The position numbers and the translations under genes are program-made. 42,215 nt of DNA from Bacillota bacterium. GTDB taxonomy: Bacteria; Bacillota; Clostridia; Tissierellales; Sedimentibacteraceae. The DNA lies in assembly GCA_023416855.1 (NCBI GenBank), contig JAEZGU010000153.1, positions 1 through 42,215 on the forward strand, given 5' to 3'. Under the pieces are notes generated by a model that was not told the DNA's origin, made no database searches, and was given only the letters and a program-made list of their open reading frames with translations. Of the stretch, positions 32,585-40,800 are shown in pieces; the first letter of the stretch is position 1, and each line of letters begins with the position of its first letter.

Positions 32585-32665
32585 TAATTACGCACAGATT
32601 TAGATCATGCAAGAGTTGTGCCGAAAGGTCTTTTGAATGAGTTGAAAATTCTGGAGGTAACAACA
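32585..32665 (+). promoter_or_regulatory. Possible structured rpsB leader
   Basis: The ~95-base leader contains GCACA (32592-32596) able to pair with TGTGC (32617-32621). It also contains a nine-codon open frame ATG...TGA (32607-32636) and an extra GGAGGT not linked to a start. It could be an S2 autoregulatory leader. This is weakly supported. Confidence 0.3.
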
Positions 32666-32682
32666 AAAGGAGGAAATTAAAT

Positions 32683-33447
32683 ATGGCTATAATTAGCATG
32701 AAAAAACTGCTTGAAGCAGGAGTTCACTTTGGTCATCAAACAAGAAGATGGAATCCAAAGATGGCAGAGTACATTTTTACAGAAAGAAATGGAATCTATA
32801 TTATCGACTTACAAAAAACAAGTGATAAAGTAGATGAAGCTTACAACTTTATTAAAGAAGTTGTAGCAAACGGCGATGAAGTTTTATTCGTTGGAACTAA
32901 GAAGCAAGCTCAAGAATCAACTAAATCTGAAGCTACAAGATGTGGAATGCACTTTGTAAGCCAAAGATGGTTGGGAGGTATGCTTACAAACTATTCTACA
33001 ATCAGAAAAAGAATTGACAAATTAAATTCATTAAGAGCAATGGAAGAAGATGGTACTTTTGATCTTCTTACAAAGAAAGAAGTTTTCAAGTTAAAAAATG
33101 AAGCTGATAGATTGGAAAAATTCTTAGGCGGAATTAAAAATATGGAAAAACTTCCTGGCGCTATATTTGTTGTAGATCCAAGAAAAGAAAAAATAGCTGT
33201 TCAAGAAGCTAAAATATTAGGAATACCAGTTGTAGCAATTGTAGATACTAACTGTGATCCTGATGAAGTAGACTTCGTAATTCCTGGTAATGACGATGCT
33301 ATAAGAGCGGTTAAATTACTTACTGCAACATTAGCAGATGCAGTACTTGAAGGAAAACAAGGAGTTCAATTTACTGAAGAAGTAGAAACAGAAGATGATG
33401 TAACAGAAGAAGAATTAGAAAAAGTAGAAGAAAGCATAGAAGAATAA
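32683..33447 (+). CDS. rpsB: 30S ribosomal protein S2
   Basis: The 254-residue protein opens with ISMKKLLEAGVHFGHQTRRW and contains FVGTKKQAQESTKSEATRCG, RWLGGMLTNY and VVAIVDTNCDPDEVDFVIPG, diagnostic of S2. The C-terminal tail is acidic and Glu-rich. It starts after AAAGGAGG. It binds the 16S rRNA in the 30S subunit head-body junction. First gene of the conserved rpsB-tsf-pyrH-frr block, preceded by its own promoter and leader. Confidence 0.98.
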   Translation: MAIISMKKLLEAGVHFGHQTRRWNPKMAEYIFTERNGIYIIDLQKTSDKVDEAYNFIKEVVANGDEVLFVGTKKQAQESTKSEATRCGMHFVSQRWLGGMLTNYSTIRKRIDKLNSLRAMEEDGTFDLLTKKEVFKLKNEADRLEKFLGGIKNMEKLPGAIFVVDPRKEKIAVQEAKILGIPVVAIVDTNCDPDEVDFVIPGNDDAIRAVKLLTATLADAVLEGKQGVQFTEEVETEDDVTEEELEKVEESIEE

Positions 33448-33460
33448 TAAAATAAAAAAC

Positions 33461-33505
33461 AAAGTAAGGGGTTAGGAATTTTTTCCTTACGCCTTGCTTT
33501 TTAAA
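33461..33505 (+). terminator. Hairpin between rpsB and tsf (attenuator)
   Basis: An 18-position stem with 16 pairs (33461-33478 with 33483-33500) is followed by TT and AAATTTT. As both genes are normally co-transcribed, it probably lowers tsf expression relative to rpsB. Confidence 0.65.
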
Positions 33506-33521
33506 TTTTGGAGGTTATTAA

Positions 33522-34436
33522 ATGGAAATTACAGCTTCAATGGTAAAAGAATTAAGAGACAAAACTAATGCAGGTATGATGGACTGCAAAAAAGCTTTAT
33601 CAGAAACAGGTGGAGACATAGAAAAGGCGATTGACTACCTAAGAGAAAAAGGATTGTCAAAAGCTTCAAAGAAAGCAGATAGAATAGCTGCAGAAGGACT
33701 TACATACGGTATAGTATCTACAGATGGAAAAAAAGGTATAGTAGTAGAAGTAAACTCTGAAACAGACTTCGTAGCGAAAAATGAAGAATTTAGAGGCTTC
33801 GTTGAAACTGTTGCTAAAGTTGCTTTAGAACAAGGAGTTCAAGATGTAGAAGCATTAAAAGCTGTTAAATTAGAAGAAGGAAAAACTCTTCAAGAAATAT
33901 TAACAGATAAAATAGCTAAAATAGGCGAAAATATGACAATTAGAAGATTTGCTGTTGAAAGTGTTGAAAACGGCGCTGTTGTACCGTATATACATGCTGG
34001 CGGTAAAATATCTGTAATAATTGCTTTAGAATCAGAAGGAGATAAAGAAGCTCTTGAGGTTTTAGGAAAAGATTTAGCTATGCAAGTTGCAGCAATGAAT
34101 CCTAAATATATTTCTACAGACGATGTTGATCCTGAATTTATAGCTCATGAAAGAGAAATATTAATTGCTCAAGCATTAAATGAAGGTAAACCAAGAAATA
34201 TAGTAGAAAAAATGGTTGAAGGCAGATTACAAAAAGAACTTAAAGAAGTATGTTTATTAGAACAAGCTTTTGTTAAAGATGGAGATGTTACTGTTAAAAA
34301 ACATATCGAAAATACTGCTAAGAGCTTAGGTAAAGACATAAAAGTTGTAGGTGTACAAAGATATGAAGTTGGTGAAGGAATAGAAAAGAAATCTGAAAAC
34401 TTTGCTGAAGAAGTAGCGAAACAAATGGGTCAGTAA
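33522..34436 (+). CDS. tsf: Translation elongation factor Ts
   Basis: The 304-residue protein has the UBA-like N-terminal domain (VKELRDKTNAGMMDCKKALS, DIEKAIDYLREKG), the conserved TDFVAKNEEF motif and two dimerisation-type subdomains (AAMNPKYIS, KDGDVTVKKHIE). It recycles EF-Tu by displacing GDP. TTGGAGG precedes the ATG. Length and order after rpsB are standard. Confidence 0.98.
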   Translation: MEITASMVKELRDKTNAGMMDCKKALSETGGDIEKAIDYLREKGLSKASKKADRIAAEGLTYGIVSTDGKKGIVVEVNSETDFVAKNEEFRGFVETVAKVALEQGVQDVEALKAVKLEEGKTLQEILTDKIAKIGENMTIRRFAVESVENGAVVPYIHAGGKISVIIALESEGDKEALEVLGKDLAMQVAAMNPKYISTDDVDPEFIAHEREILIAQALNEGKPRNIVEKMVEGRLQKELKEVCLLEQAFVKDGDVTVKKHIENTAKSLGKDIKVVGVQRYEVGEGIEKKSENFAEEVAKQMGQ

Positions 34437-34461
34437 ACCAGAGGTAAATATAGCTTAAAAT

Positions 34462-34484
34462 GGAGAACCTAATGGTTCTCCTTT
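34462..34484 (+). terminator. Hairpin between tsf and pyrH
   Basis: GGAGAACC and GGTTCTCC form an 8-bp GC-rich stem with loop TAAT, followed by only TTTAAT. It is likely a partial terminator. Confidence 0.6.
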
Positions 34485-34510
34485 AATACAATAAAACCTT
34501 GGAGGAATTT

Positions 34511-35224
34511 ATGGACCTTAGATATAAAAGAATTGTTTTAAAAGTAAGCGGAGAAGCCTTAGCTGGAAATGCTAAACATGGCGTCGATGCAAAAATAGTA
34601 AATAGAATTTCAAATGTTATTAAAAACATTAATGAAATGGGTGTAGAAGTTGCTATAGTTGTAGGGGGAGGAAATTTCTGGAGAGGAGCAAGCGCTACAG
34701 AAATGGATAGAACTACTTCTGATTATATGGGCATGTTGGGGACAATAATAAACGGTTTGGCATTGCAAGACGCACTTGAAAATATCGGTGTTGAAACAAG
34801 ATTGCAAACTGCAATTGAAATGAGACAAATAGCAGAGCCGTATATCAGAAGAAGAGCTGTAAGGCACTTGGAAAAAGGTAGAGTTGTAATTTTCTCAGGT
34901 GGTTCTGGAAACCCATATTTTTCAACAGATACAACAGCAGCACTAAGAGCAGCAGAAATAAATGCTGATATAATACTTCTTGCTAAAAATGGTGTTGATG
35001 GAGTATACTCTGATGACCCAAATAAAAATCCTAATTCAGTAAAATATAATGAACTAAAATATATTGATGTTTTAAACAAAGGTCTAAAAATAATGGACTC
35101 AACAGCAACATCTTTATGTATGGATAATAAAATTCCTATATTAGTATTCGGCATTGAAAATACTGAAAACATAGAAAAAATAATTATGGGTGACGATATA
35201 GGAACAATAATAAAGGAGGTATAA
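34511..35224 (+). CDS. pyrH: UMP kinase
   Basis: The 237-residue amino-acid-kinase-fold enzyme shows KRIVLKVSGEALAG at the N-terminus, IVVGGGNFWRG, MGMLGTIINGLALQDALE, the VVIFSGGSGNPYFSTDT loop, and AKNGVDGVYSDDP. It phosphorylates UMP to UDP, is hexameric and allosterically controlled by GTP/UTP. The ATG at 34511 follows TTGGAGG; a TTG at 34499 in the same frame is less likely because the ribosome binding site overlaps it. It ends one base before frr, with the frr ribosome binding site AAGGAGG inside its 3' end. Confidence 0.97.
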   Translation: MDLRYKRIVLKVSGEALAGNAKHGVDAKIVNRISNVIKNINEMGVEVAIVVGGGNFWRGASATEMDRTTSDYMGMLGTIINGLALQDALENIGVETRLQTAIEMRQIAEPYIRRRAVRHLEKGRVVIFSGGSGNPYFSTDTTAALRAAEINADIILLAKNGVDGVYSDDPNKNPNSVKYNELKYIDVLNKGLKIMDSTATSLCMDNKIPILVFGIENTENIEKIIMGDDIGTIIKEV

Positions 35225-35225
35225 G

Positions 35226-35783
35226 ATGTATAAAGATTTAATTAATAGTTCAGAAGAATCAATGAAAAAATCAATTGCTTATCTTAAAGAAGAGTTAGCA
35301 ACAATAAGAGCAGGAAAAGCCAATCCTAAGTTAGTTGACAAAATTCAAGTAAGTTATTACGGTACTATGACTCCAATTAATCAGGTAGCAAATATATCTG
35401 TGCCGGACCCAAGAACTATTGTTATTCAACCATGGGATGGAAGTTTACTTAAAGAAGTTGAAAAAGCTATTTTAGCATCAGATTTAGGCATCAACCCAAC
35501 TAATGACGGTAAACTTATAAGATTATCTATTCCTCCTTTAACAGAGGAAAGAAGAAGAGATTTATTGAAATTAGTAAAAAAAGAAACAGAAAACTCAAAA
35601 ATTGCTGTAAGAAATATTAGAAGAGATGCAATTGAAGAGTTTAAGAAAATGGAAAAATCAAGCGAGCTTACTAAAGATGATTTAAAAAAAGCTGAAGAAG
35701 AAGCTCAGAAAATTACCGACAAATATATAAAGTTAGTAGATGACATTTATAAAGAAAAGGAAAAAGAAGTATTAGAGGTTTAG
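35226..35783 (+). CDS. frr: Ribosome recycling factor
   Basis: The 185-residue protein matches RRF throughout: MKKSIAYLKEELATIRAGKA, VSYYGTMTPINQVANI, the long helices with RRRDLLKLVKKETENSKIAV and IRRDAIEEFKKMEK. It splits post-termination ribosomes together with EF-G. Overlaps the pyrH ribosome-binding context and is followed by a short gene one base after its stop. Confidence 0.97.
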   Translation: MYKDLINSSEESMKKSIAYLKEELATIRAGKANPKLVDKIQVSYYGTMTPINQVANISVPDPRTIVIQPWDGSLLKEVEKAILASDLGINPTNDGKLIRLSIPPLTEERRRDLLKLVKKETENSKIAVRNIRRDAIEEFKKMEKSSELTKDDLKKAEEEAQKITDKYIKLVDDIYKEKEKEVLEV

Positions 35784-35784
35784 T

Positions 35785-35967
35785 ATGGATAATTTAACAG
35801 GTTATCCACTAAAGGATGCAATAACAATACTGGAAAAAAATTATAGAGTTATAAATATAAAAAAGGTAACAGGAACAAATAAAAAGTTTAATGATTTAAA
35901 TAAACCATATGTAATTAGACAGAATGTTTTAGACGGTTCCGTTACCATATATATTTCATACTATTAG
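35785..35967 (+). CDS. Small PASTA-like protein of unknown function
   Basis: The 60-residue protein (starts MDNLTGYPLKDAITILEKN, ends VTIYISYY) begins one base after the frr stop behind AGAGGT, so it is probably translated with frr. The pattern NLTGYPLKDAITIL resembles the start of a PASTA repeat, and GSVTIYISY resembles its last strand, but the middle is not typical. There is no signal peptide. A palindromic hairpin follows. Comparable small genes may occur at the frr-uppS junction of relatives. I can assign no function. Confidence 0.6.
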   Translation: MDNLTGYPLKDAITILEKNYRVINIKKVTGTNKKFNDLNKPYVIRQNVLDGSVTIYISYY

Positions 35968-35976
35968 TCTGTTATA

Positions 35977-36013
35977 CAGGCTTATGATATCATAAGCCTG
36001 AGTTGTATTTTTT
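35977..36013 (+). terminator. Palindromic hairpin and T run before uppS
   Basis: A perfect 24-base palindrome (35977-36000; half CAGGCTTATGAT) is followed seven bases later by six T. The gap to the T run makes termination efficiency doubtful. Confidence 0.55.
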
Positions 36014-36055
36014 GTAATGAGTAAAGATTAATTAAGCTCTTGAGGAGAGATTTTT

Positions 36056-36772
36056 ATGAATTCTGAGGAAATATTGGAATTAATACCAGAACATCTTGCT
36101 GTTATAATGGATGGAAACAGGAGATGGGCTAAATTAAATAACTTATCAACAAAATTTGGACATAAAGAAGGTGCACAAAGAGTAACAGATTTAGTTAGAA
36201 ATTGTGTATCTTTAGGAATAAAATATTTATCAATTTATGCTTTTTCAACAGAAAATTGGAAAAGAGATAAAAAAGAAGTAGATTACTTAATGAATTTGCT
36301 TGTGGATTTCATAGTACAAGAACTTGATTATTTACATAAAAATGATGTTAAAATTACTTTAATGGGTAATATTGAAGATTTACCATCAAAAACAAAAAAA
36401 GAAGTTGAACGCTCTATAGAGCTTACTAAGAACAATAAAACACTACACTTAAACATTGCATTAAGTTATGGTTCAAGAAATGAAATAATTAATGCAGTTA
36501 AAAGTATAGTTAATGATTATGAAAATGATAATATTAATATAGATGAATTAAATGAAGAAAAATTTAAGGACTATTTATTTACTAAAGGAATGCCGGACCC
36601 GGATCTTTTAATAAGAACCAGTGGCGAAATTCGTTTAAGCAATTTTTTATTGTATCAACTTGCTTATACAGAATTTTATTTTACAGATGTTTTGTGGCCG
36701 GATTTTAATAAAGAAGAATTACTAAAGGCAATACGCAACTTTCAAAGCAGAAAAAGGAGATTCGGTAACTAA
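36056..36772 (+). CDS. uppS: Undecaprenyl diphosphate synthase (cis-prenyltransferase)
   Basis: The 238-residue enzyme shows the family signature HLAVIMDGNRRWAK with catalytic Asp, FGHKEGAQRV, YLSIYAFSTENWKR, and the C-terminal substrate motif PDPDLLIRTSGEIRLSNFLL followed by FTDVLWPDF. It makes the C55 lipid carrier for peptidoglycan and wall-polymer synthesis, in the cytosol at the membrane face. It has a GAGGAGAG site. It heads uppS-cdsA-rseP-ispG. Confidence 0.97.
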   Translation: MNSEEILELIPEHLAVIMDGNRRWAKLNNLSTKFGHKEGAQRVTDLVRNCVSLGIKYLSIYAFSTENWKRDKKEVDYLMNLLVDFIVQELDYLHKNDVKITLMGNIEDLPSKTKKEVERSIELTKNNKTLHLNIALSYGSRNEIINAVKSIVNDYENDNINIDELNEEKFKDYLFTKGMPDPDLLIRTSGEIRLSNFLLYQLAYTEFYFTDVLWPDFNKEELLKAIRNFQSRKRRFGN

Positions 36773-36784
36773 GGCGGTGTTGTG

Positions 36785-37552
36785 ATGAGAAAAAGGGTAA
36801 TTACAGGAGTTGCAGGTGGAGCATTTATAGCTTATGTAACATATTACGGTGGAACTCTTTATGATTTTGTTTATTTTGGCATTACATGTATTGCAATTTT
36901 TGAGCTTTCAAAGGTTTACTTCAATGACGGTTTTGATTATGGAGCAATTGTAAATTACTTGTTTGCTATTGCTTTGTTTATTGAAAAAATAACAGAGTAC
37001 AGGCACTTTTTTGATTTCTTTCTATTTTTATACATATCATTGAATTTTCTTGTTTTTGTATTTAATAAAAAAGTTGATATTTGTAAGCTTTCAAAGATTA
37101 TATTAATTGGAACATATGTAGTATTTTTTATGTACCATATGATGCTGTTAAATGGCTCACCTTATGTCTGGCTTGTATATATTATAGCTTTTGGTACAGA
37201 TACATTTGCTTATTTCAGTGGGAAATTATTAGGTCGTCATAAGCTTTATCCTCAAGTAAGCCCTAATAAAACAATTGAGGGTGCTATTGGTGGAATAATA
37301 GGTTGCACTATTTTTTCACTGTTATTTTTCAATTATTTAAGCATAAATAAATATATTTACATTATAATATTTAGTGTGAGTGCATCTGTTTTTTCAATGG
37401 CAGGCGATCTTACAGCATCAAAAATTAAAAGGGAAAACGGAATAAAGGATTTTGGTAATATGTTACCGGGACATGGTGGAATAATGGACAGATTTGACAG
37501 TGTCATGTTTGTGGCTCCAACAGTGTATTACTTTGTTCAGCATTTCCTATAG
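36785..37552 (+). CDS. cdsA: Phosphatidate cytidylyltransferase
   Basis: The 255-residue polytopic membrane protein has the CDP-diglyceride synthase signature near its C-terminus (SMAGDLTASKIKRENGIKDF, LPGHGGIMDRFDS) and the loop GRHKLYPQVSPNKTIEGAIG. It forms CDP-diacylglycerol from phosphatidate and CTP. The start is the ATG at 36785, five bases after AGGCGGTG; a GTG one codon earlier is too close to that site. The next gene follows within 11 bases. Confidence 0.95.
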   Translation: MRKRVITGVAGGAFIAYVTYYGGTLYDFVYFGITCIAIFELSKVYFNDGFDYGAIVNYLFAIALFIEKITEYRHFFDFFLFLYISLNFLVFVFNKKVDICKLSKIILIGTYVVFFMYHMMLLNGSPYVWLVYIIAFGTDTFAYFSGKLLGRHKLYPQVSPNKTIEGAIGGIIGCTIFSLLFFNYLSINKYIYIIIFSVSASVFSMAGDLTASKIKRENGIKDFGNMLPGHGGIMDRFDSVMFVAPTVYYFVQHFL

Positions 37553-37562
37553 GAGGTATAAT

Positions 37563-38810
37563 TTGTTGACATTAATTGCATCTATACTTGTATTTTCTGC
37601 AATTGTACTTGTACACGAGTATGGACATTATAAAGCAGCAAAAAGTGTAGGTATAAAAGTATATGAATTTGCAATAGGTATGGGACCAACTTTAATAAAA
37701 ACAGAAAAAAAAGGCACTATCTATTCAATTAGAGCTATTCCTATTGGCGGATTTGTTCAAATGGAAGGTGAAGAAGAAGACATAAAAACAGCAACAAGTT
37801 TTAGTACTAAGACAATATTGCAAAGAGCAAAGGTGATAGCTGCAGGTCCATTAATGAATTATGCTTTAGCATTAGTGCTATTCATTATAATTGCATTTTC
37901 TTTTGGTGTTTATGGTAATCATATTGATTATATTGATGAAAATTCAAATGAATACAGAGCAGGGCTTAGATCTGGAGATAAAATAGTTTCAATAAACGGT
38001 GATAAGGCATATATATGGGAAGATATTTTTTATGAAATAATAAATCCGAATAGTACTAATTATACTGTTGAATATGAGAGAAATGGACAGTTAAAACAAG
38101 CAACTATAGAAAACAACTATAGAAAAATGATTGGTATTTCAACGGAGATTGTAGATGGGAAACCAACAACAACAGTATCACCATCCGATTTGACAACTCC
38201 TGCCTATAAGGCTGGAATAAAAGATGGTGACAAGGTTATAAAAATAAATGATATAAGTCTAAATTCATGGTCAGAATTAACAGAACTGGTAGATCAATCA
38301 AATGAAGGAGATCCTATAAAGGTTACAGTAGATAGAAAAGGTGAGATAATTGACTTTAGCATTGTTCCACAAAAACAGATTACTGTAAAATTTAACACTC
38401 AGTTAGAAAAATCATTTACAACTGCAATTTCATCATCAGCATATAAAACAGTTTATTATATTGAGCTTATGTTTGTAACAATAAGTCAATTAATAACAGG
38501 TAAATTAGGCAGTGATGCCTTAGGTGGACCAATAATGGTTATATCAATGGTCGGTGAAGCGGCAGAGAGCGGATTGTTATCGTTATTAAACTTGGCTGCG
38601 TTTATTAGCATAAACCTTGGTTTTATGAATTTACTCCCTATACCTGCCTTGGATGGAAGCAAGTTGTTTTTCTTAGCGGTAGAAGGAATAAGAGGTAAGA
38701 AAATTCCTGCAGAAAAGGAAGGATATATTCATTTTATTGGTTTTGTTGCTTTGATTGGCTTTATGTTGTTTATTACATATAAAGATATACTGCGAATTTT
38801 TAGAATTTAA
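37563..38810 (+). CDS. rseP: Site-2 membrane metalloprotease RseP
   Basis: The 415-residue M50 protease has the zinc motif HEYGH (18-22) in the first span, two PDZ domains in the extracytoplasmic loop (AGLRSGDKIVSING and AGIKDGDKVIKINDIS), and the third zinc ligand in NLLPIPALDGSKLFF. It cuts transmembrane anti-sigma factors and signal peptides within the bilayer. The start is a TTG at 37563 (or 37566), six to nine bases after AGGAGG. A longer frame opening at 37494 would lie inside cdsA. It directly follows cdsA, whereas many relatives have dxr between the two. Confidence 0.95.
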   Translation: MLTLIASILVFSAIVLVHEYGHYKAAKSVGIKVYEFAIGMGPTLIKTEKKGTIYSIRAIPIGGFVQMEGEEEDIKTATSFSTKTILQRAKVIAAGPLMNYALALVLFIIIAFSFGVYGNHIDYIDENSNEYRAGLRSGDKIVSINGDKAYIWEDIFYEIINPNSTNYTVEYERNGQLKQATIENNYRKMIGISTEIVDGKPTTTVSPSDLTTPAYKAGIKDGDKVIKINDISLNSWSELTELVDQSNEGDPIKVTVDRKGEIIDFSIVPQKQITVKFNTQLEKSFTTAISSSAYKTVYYIELMFVTISQLITGKLGSDALGGPIMVISMVGEAAESGLLSLLNLAAFISINLGFMNLLPIPALDGSKLFFLAVEGIRGKKIPAEKEGYIHFIGFVALIGFMLFITYKDILRIFRI

Positions 38811-38822
38811 CAATAGAATAAT

Positions 38823-38866
38823 CAATGGTTAGGCAATAGATAGGCGATGGATAAGCAATGGATGAC
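38823..38866. repeat. Four imperfect 11-bp tandem repeats
   Basis: CAATGGTTAGG, CAATAGATAGG, CGATGGATAAG and CAATGGATGAC follow one another without spacers in the rseP-ispG gap. Parts of them could pair with CTATTG and CTATCG further down (around 38907-38930), just before the ispG ribosome binding site. Confidence 0.6.
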
Positions 38867-38941
38867 ATAAGATTTTCAATTGCATTACAATAGCTAATCA
38901 ATTGCTTTTCTATTGTAAATCTATCGTTATGGGAGGTTATA

Positions 38942-40012
38942 ATGGATAAAATAGTCCGTAGAAAATCAAGAAGCGTAATGGTTGGAGATGTACAAGTTGG
39001 TGGAGAAGCAATTATTCCTGTACAATCAATGACTAATACCTTTACTAAAGATATTAAATCAACCGTTAATCAAATACATCAGCTACAAGATGTTGGATGT
39101 GAAATAATAAGAGTTGCTGTAGCAGATACAGAAGATGCAGAAGCAATATCCGAAATAAAAAAGCAGATTCGTATTCCCATAGTTGCAGATATTCATTTTG
39201 ATTATCGTCTTGCATTAAAAAGTATAGAAAATGGTATAGATAAGTTAAGAATTAACCCAGGTAACATTGGTAGTATAGATAGAGTGCAAAAAATTGTCGA
39301 AATGGCTAAACCAAGAAATATACCTATTAGAATTGGGGTAAATGCTGGTAGTATACATAAGGAAATATTAAAGAAATATGATGGAAAACCAACGTCACAG
39401 GGAATGGTTGAATCTGCATTGGAGCATGTAAAAATATTAGAAGATTTAGATTATAATAATATTGTTATATCGATGAAGGGAACAGATATTAAAATGACTA
39501 TTGATGCCTATAGAGCTATGGTGCAAAAAAGAGATTACCCTCTTCATTTGGGTATAACACATGCAGGTACATTATTTGAAGGAAGCATAAGATCAGCAAT
39601 TGGAGTTGGGGCACTTTTAGCAGACGGAATAGGAGATACATTAAGGATTTCATTAACAGACGACCCAAGAGAAGAAGTTAAAGTTGCAAGAGAAATATTA
39701 AAAAGTTTAGAGCTAAGAAATTTCGGTATTAATTATATTACATGTCCTACTTGTGGCAGAACAAAAATTGAACTAATTGAACTTTCGAAGAAAATTCAAG
39801 AAGGCTTAAAAAATGTTAACAAACCTATTTCTGTAGCTATTATGGGATGTGCAGTTAATGGTCCGGGAGAAGCAAGACAATGTGATATCGGTATTGCCGG
39901 TGGTGTGGGTGAAGCTCTTTTATTTAAAAAAGGCGAAATCATAAGGAAAGTAAAAGAGGAAGAAATTGTCCAGACATTGCTTGAAGAAATAGGAAAATTG
40001 GAAATTGATTGA
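38942..40012 (+). CDS. ispG: 4-hydroxy-3-methylbut-2-en-1-yl diphosphate synthase
   Basis: The 356-residue protein has the TIM-barrel region (IPVQSMTNTFTKDI, IPIVADIHFDYRLAL, LRINPGNIG) and the 4Fe-4S ligands Cys268, Cys271 (CPTCGRTKIE) and Cys303 (MGCAVNGPGEA). It reduces cyclic MEcPP to HMBPP in the MEP isoprenoid pathway using ferredoxin or flavodoxin. GGGAGG precedes the ATG. Its presence means the organism runs the MEP pathway, so dxr should be elsewhere in the genome. Confidence 0.97.
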   Translation: MDKIVRRKSRSVMVGDVQVGGEAIIPVQSMTNTFTKDIKSTVNQIHQLQDVGCEIIRVAVADTEDAEAISEIKKQIRIPIVADIHFDYRLALKSIENGIDKLRINPGNIGSIDRVQKIVEMAKPRNIPIRIGVNAGSIHKEILKKYDGKPTSQGMVESALEHVKILEDLDYNNIVISMKGTDIKMTIDAYRAMVQKRDYPLHLGITHAGTLFEGSIRSAIGVGALLADGIGDTLRISLTDDPREEVKVAREILKSLELRNFGINYITCPTCGRTKIELIELSKKIQEGLKNVNKPISVAIMGCAVNGPGEARQCDIGIAGGVGEALLFKKGEIIRKVKEEEIVQTLLEEIGKLEID

Positions 40013-40037
40013 CAATTTTGAATAATCATAGTATAAT
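40009..40037 (+). promoter_or_regulatory. Consensus promoter upstream of rplY
   Basis: TTGACA (40009-40014), exactly 17 bp and TATAAT (40032-40037) match the sigma-A consensus at all twelve positions and overlap the ispG stop codon. Confidence 0.8.
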
Positions 40038-40050
40038 TAAAATATAATAT

Positions 40051-40087
40051 AATAAGTTGAATTTCCAAGAATTCAACTTATTTTTAT
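40051..40087 (+). terminator. Hairpin just after the rplY promoter (ispG terminator or leader attenuator)
   Basis: A perfect 13-bp stem (AATAAGTTGAATT with AATTCAACTTATT, loop TCCAAG) followed by T. It begins only about 8 bases after the predicted start of transcription. Confidence 0.7.
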
Positions 40088-40160
40088 AACTAAAACAAAA
40101 CTATAATTAGTGGGGTGTTATAAAAAACTTAAATTTTAATATGTATTATAGGAGGATACA

Positions 40161-40775
40161 ATGCAACAAGGAATTTTAAACATTGAAAGAAGGACTGTTA
40201 CAAACTCGAGAGCAAGCAGAAAACTTAGAAATAACGGATATATACCTGCAAGTATTTCTAGTAAGGGCAAGGAATCAATCTCAGTTGCTGTTAAAGCTGA
40301 TGAACTAAGAAAGGGATTAGCAACTTATGGGAGATACGCACTTTTTAAACTTGCTTTAGAAGGTGAAAAACCTATGACAGGTATGGTAATGGATATACAT
40401 TATGCTCCGGTTACTAACAATATGCTTAATGTTGATTTACAGCAGGTATCATTAAATGAAGAAATCAGAGCTGAATTACCAATTAGAATTAAGGGAGTTG
40501 AGGTGCTTGAACATAATAAATTGATGGCATTAAGACAACTTGATACAATATCAGTTAAAGGATTACCTCAGGATATACCTGATGAAGTAATAGTAGATGT
40601 ATCAAATGTTAAGGGAGTAGATAATATAATTATTTCTCAATTAGAATTCCCGCAGGGCATTGTACCGGATGGTAACCCTGACCAAATAGTTTTATCTATA
40701 GTTGAAACAAAAAGAGGAAAATCTTCTGATGAAGAAGCTGAGGAAGAAGCTGCTGAACAAGAACTATTAGTATAA
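40161..40775 (+). CDS. rplY: 50S ribosomal protein L25/general stress protein Ctc
   Basis: The 204-residue protein has the N-terminal 5S-rRNA-binding L25 domain (about 1-90; RRTVTNSRASRKLRNNGYIP, MVMDIHYAPVTNNMLNVDLQ) and the C-terminal TL5/Ctc beta domain (about 95-185; LPQDIPDEVIVDVSNV). An acidic Glu/Ala-rich tail ends it. The longer form is the one called Ctc in Firmicutes. Ribosome binding site AGGAGG. It has its own consensus promoter and a terminator, so it is monocistronic. Confidence 0.95.
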   Translation: MQQGILNIERRTVTNSRASRKLRNNGYIPASISSKGKESISVAVKADELRKGLATYGRYALFKLALEGEKPMTGMVMDIHYAPVTNNMLNVDLQQVSLNEEIRAELPIRIKGVEVLEHNKLMALRQLDTISVKGLPQDIPDEVIVDVSNVKGVDNIIISQLEFPQGIVPDGNPDQIVLSIVETKRGKSSDEEAEEEAAEQELLV

Positions 40776-40800
40776 AAAAAGCCCTTTGGGGCTTTTTTAT
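40774..40800. terminator. Bidirectional terminator between rplY and the MgtC-like gene
   Basis: Stem AAAAAGCCC...GGGCTTTTTT with a short T-rich loop and T runs on both strands, overlapping the end of the convergent gene. Confidence 0.88.

Noticed and set aside
37494..37562. Longer RseP starting inside cdsA
   Set aside because: The extra residues are a frame-shifted copy of cdsA coding DNA. The AGGAGG site and TTG at 37563 give the normal RseP N-terminus.
38823..38866. CRISPR-like array
   Set aside because: Units are 11 bp, contiguous and degenerate, with no spacers and no cas genes in the window.
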